Source: Paraburkholderia hospita (GTDB lineage Bacteria; Pseudomonadota; Gammaproteobacteria; Burkholderiales; Burkholderiaceae). From it: a DNA stretch of 64,000 nucleotides. The translations under genes were made by a program, and so were the position numbers. Under the pieces are notes generated by a model. The model did no database searches and was not told the DNA's origin. It worked only from the letters and a program-made list of their open reading frames with translations. Location: contig NZ_CP026107.1 of the NCBI RefSeq assembly GCF_002902965.1, forward strand, positions 1,240,001-1,304,000, read 5' to 3'. Shown in pieces: positions 23,561 through 31,815 of the stretch; position 1 is the first letter of the stretch, and every line of letters starts with the position of its first letter.

Positions 23561-25375
23561 TCAAGGCGTATCGTCGACGCACAATTCGGGATCGCTGACC
23601 AGGCAATCGGTACTCGAAGTCGGCGCGCCGCCGCCTCGCGTTTTCAGCGTCGCGTCCCGCGCGGCGATGGGCAGCCCTTTCGGCAACAGCACCCACATGC
23701 GGATGCGTTCCTTCGTTCGGCTCGCCTGGGCCTGCGCGCTTTGGCCAAAGCCATAAAAATAGTCCGCTCTCACTGCGCCCTGAATGGCGCCGCCTGAGTC
23801 CTGCGCCATCATCAGGCGGTCGATTGCGCCGGGTGCTTGCGGATCGTCGCGCGTCGAGACGAACACCGGCGCGCCGAGCGGCGTCGTGCGCGGATCGACG
23901 GCGATGGAGCGGCCCGCCGACAACGCGACGCCGAGTGCGCCGACGGGCCCATTCGGCGAATCGGGAATGAGCCGGAAGAACACGTAGCTCGGGTCCGAGA
24001 TGGCGAACACGCGCTTGACGGGGGCGTTGTTCGCCGATGCTCCCGCGGCGACGTCGCCCGTCTTCGAAGCAACGGAGCCTTTCGACATTGCGCCTGCCAT
24101 GTTGTCGCTGGCAGCGGGACGCGCGGCGGGCGCCGATCCTTGTGGTGTCGCTGCCGCCAGCTTGAAACCGCGCAGCAGCGGCGACACCGGTTCGTCATCG
24201 TCCTGCGTGCGGGTGGCAGGCACGCCACCCGTCGCATCGCCAGGCGTCGGTGGACTAGCGTTGCCAGCGCCACCCGTCGGCGACTCGTCCTCGACGTCTA
24301 TCTCAACGTCGATGCCACGCACGGTGATCCGCTGCCCGCTGCCGCTGTTCTTGCGCGCGACGGGCGGCAGGAACGGGCGGCCGTTCTGCTCCGCGTACGC
24401 GAAGCGGCGCACCGTGCCGTCACTCATGCGCACCTTGCCTGCTCCTTGCACCTGCATCGAGTACAGCATCACGGGGTCGTCAACGTAAGCGAGAATCGGC
24501 GCCTTGAGCGCACCGCGCTCGATCTCGGCACGCGTGTAGTACGGCACGATGCGGTCGCGATCGAGCCGCAGACGGATCTTCTTGTCCCGTATGTCTGGAA
24601 CACTGTCGCGCAGATCGAGCACGTAGACGCCCCGGGTGCTCCCCGGCGTGGTGTCGGTGACGGGGATGACCATGCGGCCATCGATGCGCGCGGTGCTCGC
24701 CGTGCCGCGCGCGCTATCCGGCAGGCGACGGGCATCGAGGTACAGCATATCGTCGGGTGTGCCGTAGACCGGGTAGAGGAAGGCGCCGCCGTACTGCCGG
24801 CTGCCATTGAGCAGCGGCTCGTAGTAGCCGGTCAGCGTGCCGTCGCCGCTCTTGTCTGTATTGCGGATCTGGTAAGCGTTGAAATACGTCTCGAAGAACT
24901 GGCGGATCGCGGCGACGTTGCGCGCATCGACCGAGCGTGACGCCGCGCACGGCTCTGACCAGCCGGCACGCGAGCCCAGTACCGCACAACTGCGTTTGAA
25001 AGCGTCCCATGAGCTGCTGAGGTCGTCGGTGTTCCAGCCGGGCAGATCAGCGAAGCGGGCCGATGCGTAGTACGCGTGACGGGTGGAGAAGGCGATGCTG
25101 CCGCTCGCGTTTGCATCCGGCGCAGGCGCGGCAGCGGATGTCGCAGGCGCGGCGGACGTGGTCGCCACCGTAACCGGCGTGACGGGTACCGCTTGCGTCT
25201 GCGTGGACGGAAGCGGCGCTGCAGGTGCGGGCGACGTCATTGGTGACGACACTTGCGCCGCAGGTTGGGGTGACGGCGTGCCCGCCGGTCCGAAGGTCGT
25301 CGTCGAGGCGGGCTGGTTGCCAGCACAACCCGCGAGCGCCGCAACTACACAGAGCATCCAACGTACGTTGTGCAT
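23561..25375 (-). CDS. mltA: Membrane-bound lytic murein transglycosylase A, lipoprotein with enlarged linker
   Basis: Cleaves peptidoglycan glycan strands to 1,6-anhydromuropeptides at the outer membrane. I chose the ATG at 25375 because AGGAGG lies 4 bp before it and the product then begins with a lipoprotein signal whose lipobox LAGC has the lipidated cysteine at residue 17. The MltA domain includes GYYEPLLNGSRQYGGAFLYP, and the C-terminal 3D domain holds AQDSGGAIQGAVRADYFYG with D526 and D538, one being the catalytic acid. At 604 residues it is much longer than E. coli MltA (~365): a Pro/Ala/Ser-rich N-terminal region and a ~110-residue low-complexity insertion before the 3D domain explain this. 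Confidence 0.9.
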   Translation of the reverse strand: MHNVRWMLCVVAALAGCAGNQPASTTTFGPAGTPSPQPAAQVSSPMTSPAPAAPLPSTQTQAVPVTPVTVATTSAAPATSAAAPAPDANASGSIAFSTRHAYYASARFADLPGWNTDDLSSSWDAFKRSCAVLGSRAGWSEPCAASRSVDARNVAAIRQFFETYFNAYQIRNTDKSGDGTLTGYYEPLLNGSRQYGGAFLYPVYGTPDDMLYLDARRLPDSARGTASTARIDGRMVIPVTDTTPGSTRGVYVLDLRDSVPDIRDKKIRLRLDRDRIVPYYTRAEIERGALKAPILAYVDDPVMLYSMQVQGAGKVRMSDGTVRRFAYAEQNGRPFLPPVARKNSGSGQRITVRGIDVEIDVEDESPTGGAGNASPPTPGDATGGVPATRTQDDDEPVSPLLRGFKLAAATPQGSAPAARPAASDNMAGAMSKGSVASKTGDVAAGASANNAPVKRVFAISDPSYVFFRLIPDSPNGPVGALGVALSAGRSIAVDPRTTPLGAPVFVSTRDDPQAPGAIDRLMMAQDSGGAIQGAVRADYFYGFGQSAQAQASRTKERIRMWVLLPKGLPIAARDATLKTRGGGAPTSSTDCLVSDPELCVDDTP

Positions 25376-25416
25376 GCTGCCTCCTGCGCCCCATGCGTGG
25401 ACGTCTACCTTGTCCG

Positions 25417-27447
25417 CTACGTCGATGACCCGACGACGTCGATCGTGAAAGTTGCCGCGCCGAACGTGTCTGGACACTGGGTCGCGCTCGCTGTGCAGCG
25501 CGGCTTGCCGGCGAACGGCGAATAGCTGACTGTGCGGCGTATCGCGGCGGCGCGCTGCGCTTCCGCGGGAAAATCCGCGAACACCGATTCGCGTTGCAGC
25601 CCGCCGTCAGCAAAGTCGCGTGGCGCGGATGAGACCAGCACGAGAAAGTGGTTCGGGCCAGCCGGCGCGCCCGCCATCATCGGCCAGCTTGCGCGCGGCA
25701 ACGAAAGCGTCTGGCCGGCGGCGATTGCATTGTTCTTGTCGAGCTCGTTCGGAAACAGCATCAGATATTGCCCGGCGGGATCGACCATGAAGACGTACAC
25801 GTAGCCCGCGCGATTGCTGCCGACCCTGAATTGCAGATGATCCTTGCTGATCCGCGCGGTGGTGCTGCGCGTGTTGGCCTTGACGCTGATCGACGGGTCG
25901 GCAAGGGAGACGATCCGGTCGAGTTCGCCGCCGGGCGTGTAAGGCGGTAGCGCGGGCGCGGCGCTTGGTATCGGGTTCGTGGTCGTGTTTGCGGCAGTGC
26001 TCACGGGGGCGCTTGCAGACCCGCCTGCCGATGGCGCTTGCATGCCGGTGCTTGCCGCCTGTGAAGTAGACGGAGCGGGCGGGGGCGCGGTCTGCGCGTG
26101 CTCCGCTCCCGACGCCGTCGGATGGTTGCTGCCTGCAGCCACGGTGGTGGAGGGCGGCGTGGCGATCGTCGAGGGCCGCATCGCGAACCAGCCTCCAAGC
26201 CCCGCCAGCCCGACGACGGCGACCGCGCCAACCGCTATTGCCGTGGAGCGCCGGCTTGTCGTGCGCGACGCGTCGGCCGCCGTGGCACCGGAGCCGGAAG
26301 CCCCCGGGCTGTCACGGCTCGCCATGCCCGGTCGAAGCGCGCCGCTCGCCTCGCGGGCCGGCACGCCACTGCTCGCGGCAGGCGCTGCCGTACGCGGCGA
26401 AGCCAACGCGCTGGGCGCGTCATGGTTTCCGTCCTGACCGCTCAATGCAAGACCCAACTCCGTTGCAAACACCTGCACGCTCTGCGGCCGCTCTTCGGGC
26501 CGCACTGCGAGCGCGTGATCGATAGCGCGCAGGAAGGCGGGCGAATAGCGGCCTGACGCTTGCGTCTCGAGCGGCACGTAACTGTCACTCATCATCCGGC
26601 CTACCGAGGGCGGCGGCGTCTTGCCGACGATCGCAAAGTAGACGACCGCGGCGAGCGCATAGATGTCGGTCCACGGCCCCTGCTTCAGCGACGGGATTTC
26701 CGCATACTGTTCGACGGGGGCATAGCCGGGCTTCAGGATCACGGTCAGCGCCTGTGTCATATCGCCGATCACGCGACGCGCCGCGCCGAAGTCGAGCAGC
26801 AGCGGACGCCCGCTGTCCTTCAGCAGCAGGATATTGTCCGGCGCAATGTCGCGGTGGTAGCACTGCGCGCGGTGCATCACGTCGAGAGCGCTGACGAGCG
26901 ACGTCAGTAACGCGCGCAGCCACGCTTCGTCGGGCGGCCCATTCTTCGCTCGCAGCGCGTCGCGCAGCGTGACGCCTTCGTAGTACGGCATCACCATATA
27001 GGCGGTGCTGTTCGCTTCCCAGAACCGGTAGACCTTGACGAGCGAATGATGATCGAACTGCGCGAGCAGGCGCGCTTCGTTGACGAAGCTCTTCAGGCCC
27101 GCGAGAAAGGTTTCCTTGTGGCGCTCGGAGCGCACCGTGACTTCGGCGTTGCTGCCGCGCGAAGCCAGTGAGGATGGCATGTATTCCTTGAGCGCGACGT
27201 TGCGGCCCAATTGGGTGTCGTGAGCGAGATAGACGATGCCGAAGCCGCCTTCACCGATCAACCCCTTGATCTCGAACTCCGCGACCCGCGTGCCGACGGA
27301 CAGCGCGTGATGCGACTCTGCGCCTGCGAACGTCGACGGCGGCATGATGGTCGCGCTATCCGAGCCCGCTGGATCGACGCCCACCGGCTGGCTGTCGGGC
27401 TCGGGTGGGTGTGGCACGATTACCGTCTTGTCATCGGGGCTGTTCAT
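25417..27447 (-). CDS. Membrane Ser/Thr protein kinase with C-terminal DUF4384 domain (PpkA-like)
   Basis: A 676-residue Hanks-type kinase. Gly-rich loop GEGGFG at 65-70, ATP lysine K87, catalytic HRD at 198-200, N205, DFG at 219-221 are intact. A disordered linker leads to one membrane helix at ~402-423 (STAIAVGAVAVVGLAGLGGW), then Pro/Ser/Thr-rich sequence and a periplasmic DUF4384 domain from ~520 (VGSNRAGYVYVFMVDPAGQY). Such kinases regulate type VI secretion by phosphorylating FHA proteins. Here a PP2C phosphatase, an FHA protein and T6SS genes lie downstream. Start at 27447 is inferred from the acidic cytosolic N-terminus; upstream in-frame starts exist. mltA follows after 41 bp. Confidence 0.9.
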   Translation of the reverse strand: MNSPDDKTVIVPHPPEPDSQPVGVDPAGSDSATIMPPSTFAGAESHHALSVGTRVAEFEIKGLIGEGGFGIVYLAHDTQLGRNVALKEYMPSSLASRGSNAEVTVRSERHKETFLAGLKSFVNEARLLAQFDHHSLVKVYRFWEANSTAYMVMPYYEGVTLRDALRAKNGPPDEAWLRALLTSLVSALDVMHRAQCYHRDIAPDNILLLKDSGRPLLLDFGAARRVIGDMTQALTVILKPGYAPVEQYAEIPSLKQGPWTDIYALAAVVYFAIVGKTPPPSVGRMMSDSYVPLETQASGRYSPAFLRAIDHALAVRPEERPQSVQVFATELGLALSGQDGNHDAPSALASPRTAAPAASSGVPAREASGALRPGMASRDSPGASGSGATAADASRTTSRRSTAIAVGAVAVVGLAGLGGWFAMRPSTIATPPSTTVAAGSNHPTASGAEHAQTAPPPAPSTSQAASTGMQAPSAGGSASAPVSTAANTTTNPIPSAAPALPPYTPGGELDRIVSLADPSISVKANTRSTTARISKDHLQFRVGSNRAGYVYVFMVDPAGQYLMLFPNELDKNNAIAAGQTLSLPRASWPMMAGAPAGPNHFLVLVSSAPRDFADGGLQRESVFADFPAEAQRAAAIRRTVSYSPFAGKPRCTASATQCPDTFGAATFTIDVVGSST

Positions 27448-27722
27448 CGGGACGGGATTCACAGGAAAGTCCAGTCGCGCGGCGCTGCGAACGAGCATGC
27501 GCCATCCCCACGCGCACGTGCGTGTATCTACAAGACGAATCACGCGGCCGTTTTTGAAGCGACGGCCTCCGGCGTCCCAGGCCGTTTTCAAAATGCGCGT
27601 ACACAATCGTTTCCTTAGAAAGAGTTGCAGGCATTTCTAGCGGCGCTCGCTCTGGCCCGCACACCCTCGCAGTCACAACGGCTCTCCGGTCGCGTCCATG
27701 GACCTTCCAGCAGGAAGACGAT

Positions 27723-29972
27723 GTGAACGAACTCATAAGAATCCCGATGTCCTGCGTAGCGCGCATCGCGAGGCGTGCAGTGCAAAGCGGCACTACGCGC
27801 TTGCGTGTCAGGACGCATGCCGGGTCGCGCATGATGGGTATCGCTGCGCTCGTCGTCTGTGCAATCTCAGGCGTATGGGGCAGCGCGTTCGCGGCCGCGC
27901 CAGCCACGCCTGCCAGCGGCGCCGCGCCGGGCCTCGCGCCCGAATCCCAAGGCTTTCGACAGGCGACCGAGCGCGAACGCGATGCCGAAACGCTGCAGTC
28001 GTTGACGGCCGAAGGGCGTCTGCTGCTCTCGCGTGATCGCGTCACGCTGCCCGCGTACGACTATTGCAGCATGGCCGTATCGGCGGCCGAGCGCGGTGAC
28101 TTCCGCGACAGCGTCGAGGCGGCCGCCCGCGCGCTGGTGATGGCGCAGCGTACCGACAACGCCGATCTGGTCGCGCTGTCGAAACGCGACCTCGCGATCG
28201 CTTACAGCTACGCCGGCGATCTCGACGACGCCGAGAAATACGCACAGGAAGCGCTGGCCTCGACCCCGAAAGCGCCCGAACAGGTGTTTGCGCCCGCCAA
28301 CAAAGTGCTGGGCGACATCGCGCTGCGCCGCGGCCATCCGCAAGATGCCATCGACGCCTACAACCGCGCGCTCGAAACGGCGTCGCCGCGCTACCGTCCG
28401 CTGGTGCTACTGTCGATCACGAACGCGCAGATCGCCGCGGGCGACACGGCCGGCGCGCGCAAGACCTTTGACGCCGCCAGTCCCGCGCCGAGCGCGGACC
28501 TCGCGCCGGAGTACCGGCGCATCGAAGGCAACCTGCTGCTTGCCGAAGGCAAGCCACAGGACGCGCTGCTCGCGTTCACCACGCTGCTGTCAGAAAGCGG
28601 CGGCAGCGACGCGAACTACGACCGCCTGTGGGCGCACGAAGGCATCGGCCGCGCCGACCTTGCGCTCGGCCAGAGGGCGAGGGCGCGCGAAGCCTATCTG
28701 CAGGCCGTGGACGATTCGGAGAAAATCCGCGCGCGCTTTCGCAGCGAAGAGTTCAAGACGGGCCTCTTCGGCGATACGCAGTCCGTGTTCGAAATGGCGA
28801 TCACGCTGACGGTCGAAGTGGGCGACTATGCATCGGCGTGGAGCCTGTCCGAGCGCAGCCGGGCGCGCGCGCTGCTCGATGTCGTGCGCAACCGCGTCGA
28901 CGCCGGCGTGAACGACCGTCAACTGAACGGCGATGTGCCGGGTCTCGACGTGGTGCGTAACGGATTGAAGCCAAACGAGACGCTCGTCGAATATCACAAC
29001 CTCGAGAAGTCGATCATCGTGTGGGTGATCCGCAACGAAGGGCTCAAGGGTTATACGCTGCCCATCGCGCGCGCCGACATGGATGCCGCCGTCACCGATT
29101 TCCGCAATGCCATCGTGCGCCGCCGGGCAACCGCGATCACCTATGGCGACAAGCTCTACGCGCTGTTGATCGCGCCCCTCGGATTGCGCGCCGACGACCG
29201 GCTGATCATCGTCCCGCACGGCGCGCTGCACTATCTGCCGTTCCAGGCGTTGCACGGCCCGGATGGCTTCCTGATCCAGCGCCACGCAATCGCCCTGGAG
29301 CCTTCGGCGAGCGTCGCGGTGCAGCTCGCCACGCGTGAGCGGCAGGTGGCGAGCAATCTCGTCGCATTCGGCAATCCGACGATCGCGCCCGCCTATGCGC
29401 TGCCCGGCGCCGAGGCGGAGGTTCGCGGCATCGCGCCGCTGTTTGCGCGCCAGGAAGTGTTTCTGCAATCCAGCGCGACGCGGGTGAGCTTCCGCGACAA
29501 TGCGCCTACGGGCCGGGTGCTGCATGTCGCCACCCACGCGGAGGCCGACACGATCGACCCGTTGCATTCGCGCATCCTGCTCGCGCCCGCGACGCAGCCT
29601 GCTGACGGTCCCGACTCGCTGCTCGCGAAAGACATCTACAACCTGAAGCTGAACAACGTGTCGCTCGTCACGCTGTCGGCGTGCGAGACGGGGCTTGGGC
29701 GGATCGCGCGCGGCGACGAGATTCTCGGCTTCACGCGCGCCTTCTTCTATGCGGGCGCGACGAGCCTGATCGTGTCGATGTGGCCTGTGGCCGACGAATC
29801 GAGTGCGCTGACCATGCGCACGTTTTACTCGCAGCTCGCCGACGGTCATGAAGCCATCGACGCGATGCGGACCGCGCAACTCGCGGTGATGCAGAACTCA
29901 CAATTTGCACATCCGTTCTTCTGGGCACCATTCGACCTGATGGGAGGCTGGCGCCTGAGCATTGCGCGCTAA
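27723..29972 (+). CDS. Exported TPR-CHAT domain protein (caspase-like peptidase)
   Basis: A 749-residue protein from a GTG at 27723 with AGGAAG upstream; an ATG at 27831 starts directly at the hydrophobic signal MGIAALVVCAISGVWGSAFA and is an alternative. Residues ~90-330 hold tetratricopeptide-like helical repeats (AYSYAGDLDDAEKYAQEALA, LRRGHPQDAIDAYNRALETA). The C-terminal third is a CHAT domain with the caspase-type dyad: H605 in HVATHAEAD and C654 in LSACETGLG, followed by RAFFYAGATSLIVSMWPVAD. It is predicted periplasmic. The stop lies 8 bp before the TpsB gene, so it is co-transcribed with a two-partner secretion pair and may process or monitor it. Confidence 0.9.
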   Translation: MNELIRIPMSCVARIARRAVQSGTTRLRVRTHAGSRMMGIAALVVCAISGVWGSAFAAAPATPASGAAPGLAPESQGFRQATERERDAETLQSLTAEGRLLLSRDRVTLPAYDYCSMAVSAAERGDFRDSVEAAARALVMAQRTDNADLVALSKRDLAIAYSYAGDLDDAEKYAQEALASTPKAPEQVFAPANKVLGDIALRRGHPQDAIDAYNRALETASPRYRPLVLLSITNAQIAAGDTAGARKTFDAASPAPSADLAPEYRRIEGNLLLAEGKPQDALLAFTTLLSESGGSDANYDRLWAHEGIGRADLALGQRARAREAYLQAVDDSEKIRARFRSEEFKTGLFGDTQSVFEMAITLTVEVGDYASAWSLSERSRARALLDVVRNRVDAGVNDRQLNGDVPGLDVVRNGLKPNETLVEYHNLEKSIIVWVIRNEGLKGYTLPIARADMDAAVTDFRNAIVRRRATAITYGDKLYALLIAPLGLRADDRLIIVPHGALHYLPFQALHGPDGFLIQRHAIALEPSASVAVQLATRERQVASNLVAFGNPTIAPAYALPGAEAEVRGIAPLFARQEVFLQSSATRVSFRDNAPTGRVLHVATHAEADTIDPLHSRILLAPATQPADGPDSLLAKDIYNLKLNNVSLVTLSACETGLGRIARGDEILGFTRAFFYAGATSLIVSMWPVADESSALTMRTFYSQLADGHEAIDAMRTAQLAVMQNSQFAHPFFWAPFDLMGGWRLSIAR

Positions 29973-29980
29973 GAAGAACA

Positions 29981-31693
29981 ATGAACAAACTCCGACTGAT
30001 TGCCGCGGCGATGGCGTGCAGCGGGACGATCGCGTGGGGCCAGACGTTGCCTGGCGGCCAGACGCTGCCGGGCGGCCAGACGCTGCCGAATGCCGGCAGC
30101 ATCCTTCAGCAAACCGCGCCGCGCGACACGCGCCCGGCGCCGCCAGGTGGTGCGCAAGCGTTGCCCGCCGTGCCGCAGGCGGGCGCACCGCCTGTCACAG
30201 CACCCGGTCCGACGTTCGTGCTCAAGGGCATCACATTCAAGGGCAACGACACCATTCCGTCCGACGAGCTGCTTGCGCCTGTGCGTGACCAGTTGGGCAA
30301 GCAGATCGGCTTTGCGGATCTCGAAACGATTGCCGCCAAGGTGACGCAGGTCTATCGCGCGCGTGGCTATCTGCTCGCCCAGGTGGTGATTCCGCAGCAG
30401 GACGTGAGCGCGGGCACGGTCGAATTCACCGTGCTCGAAGGACGCGTCGGCCATGTGCGGCTCGATATCGCGGCGGGCACGCCGATCCGCGAAGATGTGG
30501 TGCGTGCACGCGTCGCGCAGATTCCGACGGGCCAGCCGCTGCAGCAGCACGATCTCGAACGCACGATGCTGCTGCTGTCGGACCTGCCGGGCATCGTCGT
30601 GACCTCGGCAATCGAAACGGGCGACGAGCCGGGCACGGTCGATCTGACCATCAGCGTCGCGCCCGCCAAACGCTGGACGTTTGCCGTCGACCTCGACAAC
30701 TACGGCGCGCCTTCGAGCGGCACCTGGCGTCTGGGCGCGCTGGCGCGGCTCAATTCGCCGTTCATGATCGGCGACAACCTCGACTTGCGGATTCTGGCCA
30801 GCGAGCGGCTCGATACCGTGTATGGCCGCATCGGCTATGAGGCGCCCGTGAATGCATATGGCACGCGCGTGGGTGTCGCGTTGTCGCGGCTCAACTATGC
30901 GCTCGGCAAGGATTTCGCGTCGCTCGATGCGCAGGGCGAGGCAACCGTCGTCGATCTGACGGTGACCCATCCGCTGCTGCGTACCCGCAACCAGAACCTG
31001 CTGGCCCGCGCGAACCTCGAGTATCGCGACCTCATCGACAACATCGGCGTGGTGGACCTGCACAATCCGCGCTCGCTGATCGAGGGCAGCGTCGGTCTCA
31101 GCTATGAAAGCCGTGACGCGTTTCTGGGCGGCGGCTTCAATAGCGCGGACGTGGAGTTCCTGATCGGCAGCCTGCATTTCAGGAACGCGGCGGCCGAGGA
31201 ACTCGATGCGTCGGCGTTTGGGCGCAACACGCATGGCACCGAGGTGCGCGCGACGTTCTTCGCAAACCGCCTGAATGCGCTGACGGAACGCTTCAGCATG
31301 TTCGCGGGTATATCCGGCCAGTGGGCCGGCACGACACTCGACAACTCGTCGCGCTTCCTGCTAGGCGGGCCGCATGCGGTGCGCGCCTACTCGCCGTCCG
31401 AGGGGCTCGTCGACGAGGGCTTCGTTGCGACGGTCGAAGGACGGTACGCCATCAATGCGAAAGCGACGGTGTTCGGCTTCGTAGACTTTGGCACCGGCTG
31501 GTACAACGCGAACTCGCGGCCGGAGCAGGGGCCGAACATGATCACGCGCAGCGGCGTCGGCTTTGGCGCGTACTGGGTGGCGCCGGGCGGCATCGCGCTG
31601 CAAGGCACGGTCGCCTGGCGCACGACAGGCTCGGACACCAGCGGCGACGACAAGGTGCCGCGTTTTTATGTGCAGTTGACCAAGACGTTCTAG
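29981..31693 (+). CDS. Two-partner secretion outer-membrane transporter (TpsB, ShlB/FhaC/HecB family)
   Basis: A 570-residue Omp85-superfamily pore. Signal peptide at 1-20 (MNKLRLIAAAMACSGTIAWG), then a short linker with repeated QTLPGG, a POTRA domain at ~79-155 (FVLKGITFKGNDTIPSDELL, VTQVYRARGYLLAQVVIP) and a 16-stranded barrel region with the family motif FLLGGPHAVRAYSPSEG (VRGY-like box in the L6 loop). It ends in an aromatic residue (VQLTKTF) as outer-membrane barrels do. It would export the TpsA protein encoded 122 bp downstream. Confidence 0.93.
   Translation: MNKLRLIAAAMACSGTIAWGQTLPGGQTLPGGQTLPNAGSILQQTAPRDTRPAPPGGAQALPAVPQAGAPPVTAPGPTFVLKGITFKGNDTIPSDELLAPVRDQLGKQIGFADLETIAAKVTQVYRARGYLLAQVVIPQQDVSAGTVEFTVLEGRVGHVRLDIAAGTPIREDVVRARVAQIPTGQPLQQHDLERTMLLLSDLPGIVVTSAIETGDEPGTVDLTISVAPAKRWTFAVDLDNYGAPSSGTWRLGALARLNSPFMIGDNLDLRILASERLDTVYGRIGYEAPVNAYGTRVGVALSRLNYALGKDFASLDAQGEATVVDLTVTHPLLRTRNQNLLARANLEYRDLIDNIGVVDLHNPRSLIEGSVGLSYESRDAFLGGGFNSADVEFLIGSLHFRNAAAEELDASAFGRNTHGTEVRATFFANRLNALTERFSMFAGISGQWAGTTLDNSSRFLLGGPHAVRAYSPSEGLVDEGFVATVEGRYAINAKATVFGFVDFGTGWYNANSRPEQGPNMITRSGVGFGAYWVAPGGIALQGTVAWRTTGSDTSGDDKVPRFYVQLTKTF
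30041..30089 (+). repeat. 18-bp tandem repeat in the tpsB linker
   Basis: CAGACGyTGCCkGGCGGC occurs at 30041-30058 and 30059-30076, with a partial third copy at 30077-30089, encoding QTLPGG-QTLPGG-QTLP right after the signal peptide. Copy number could vary by slippage without shifting the frame. Confidence 0.8.
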
Positions 31694-31815
31694 TTGTTCT
31701 GAAGACGCCCGACTTCCTGCTTCAGTTCGCAGACGTTGCGCAAGCAGCAAGGGTGGCGCAAGCGGGATGGCTGAGTGGTGGTTGAGCCGGGCTCTGTCCG
31801 GCGCGGAGGTTTGCC

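Noticed and set aside
30041..30089. CRISPR-like array
   Set aside because: The 18-bp repeats are directly adjacent with no spacers and lie in frame inside tpsB.
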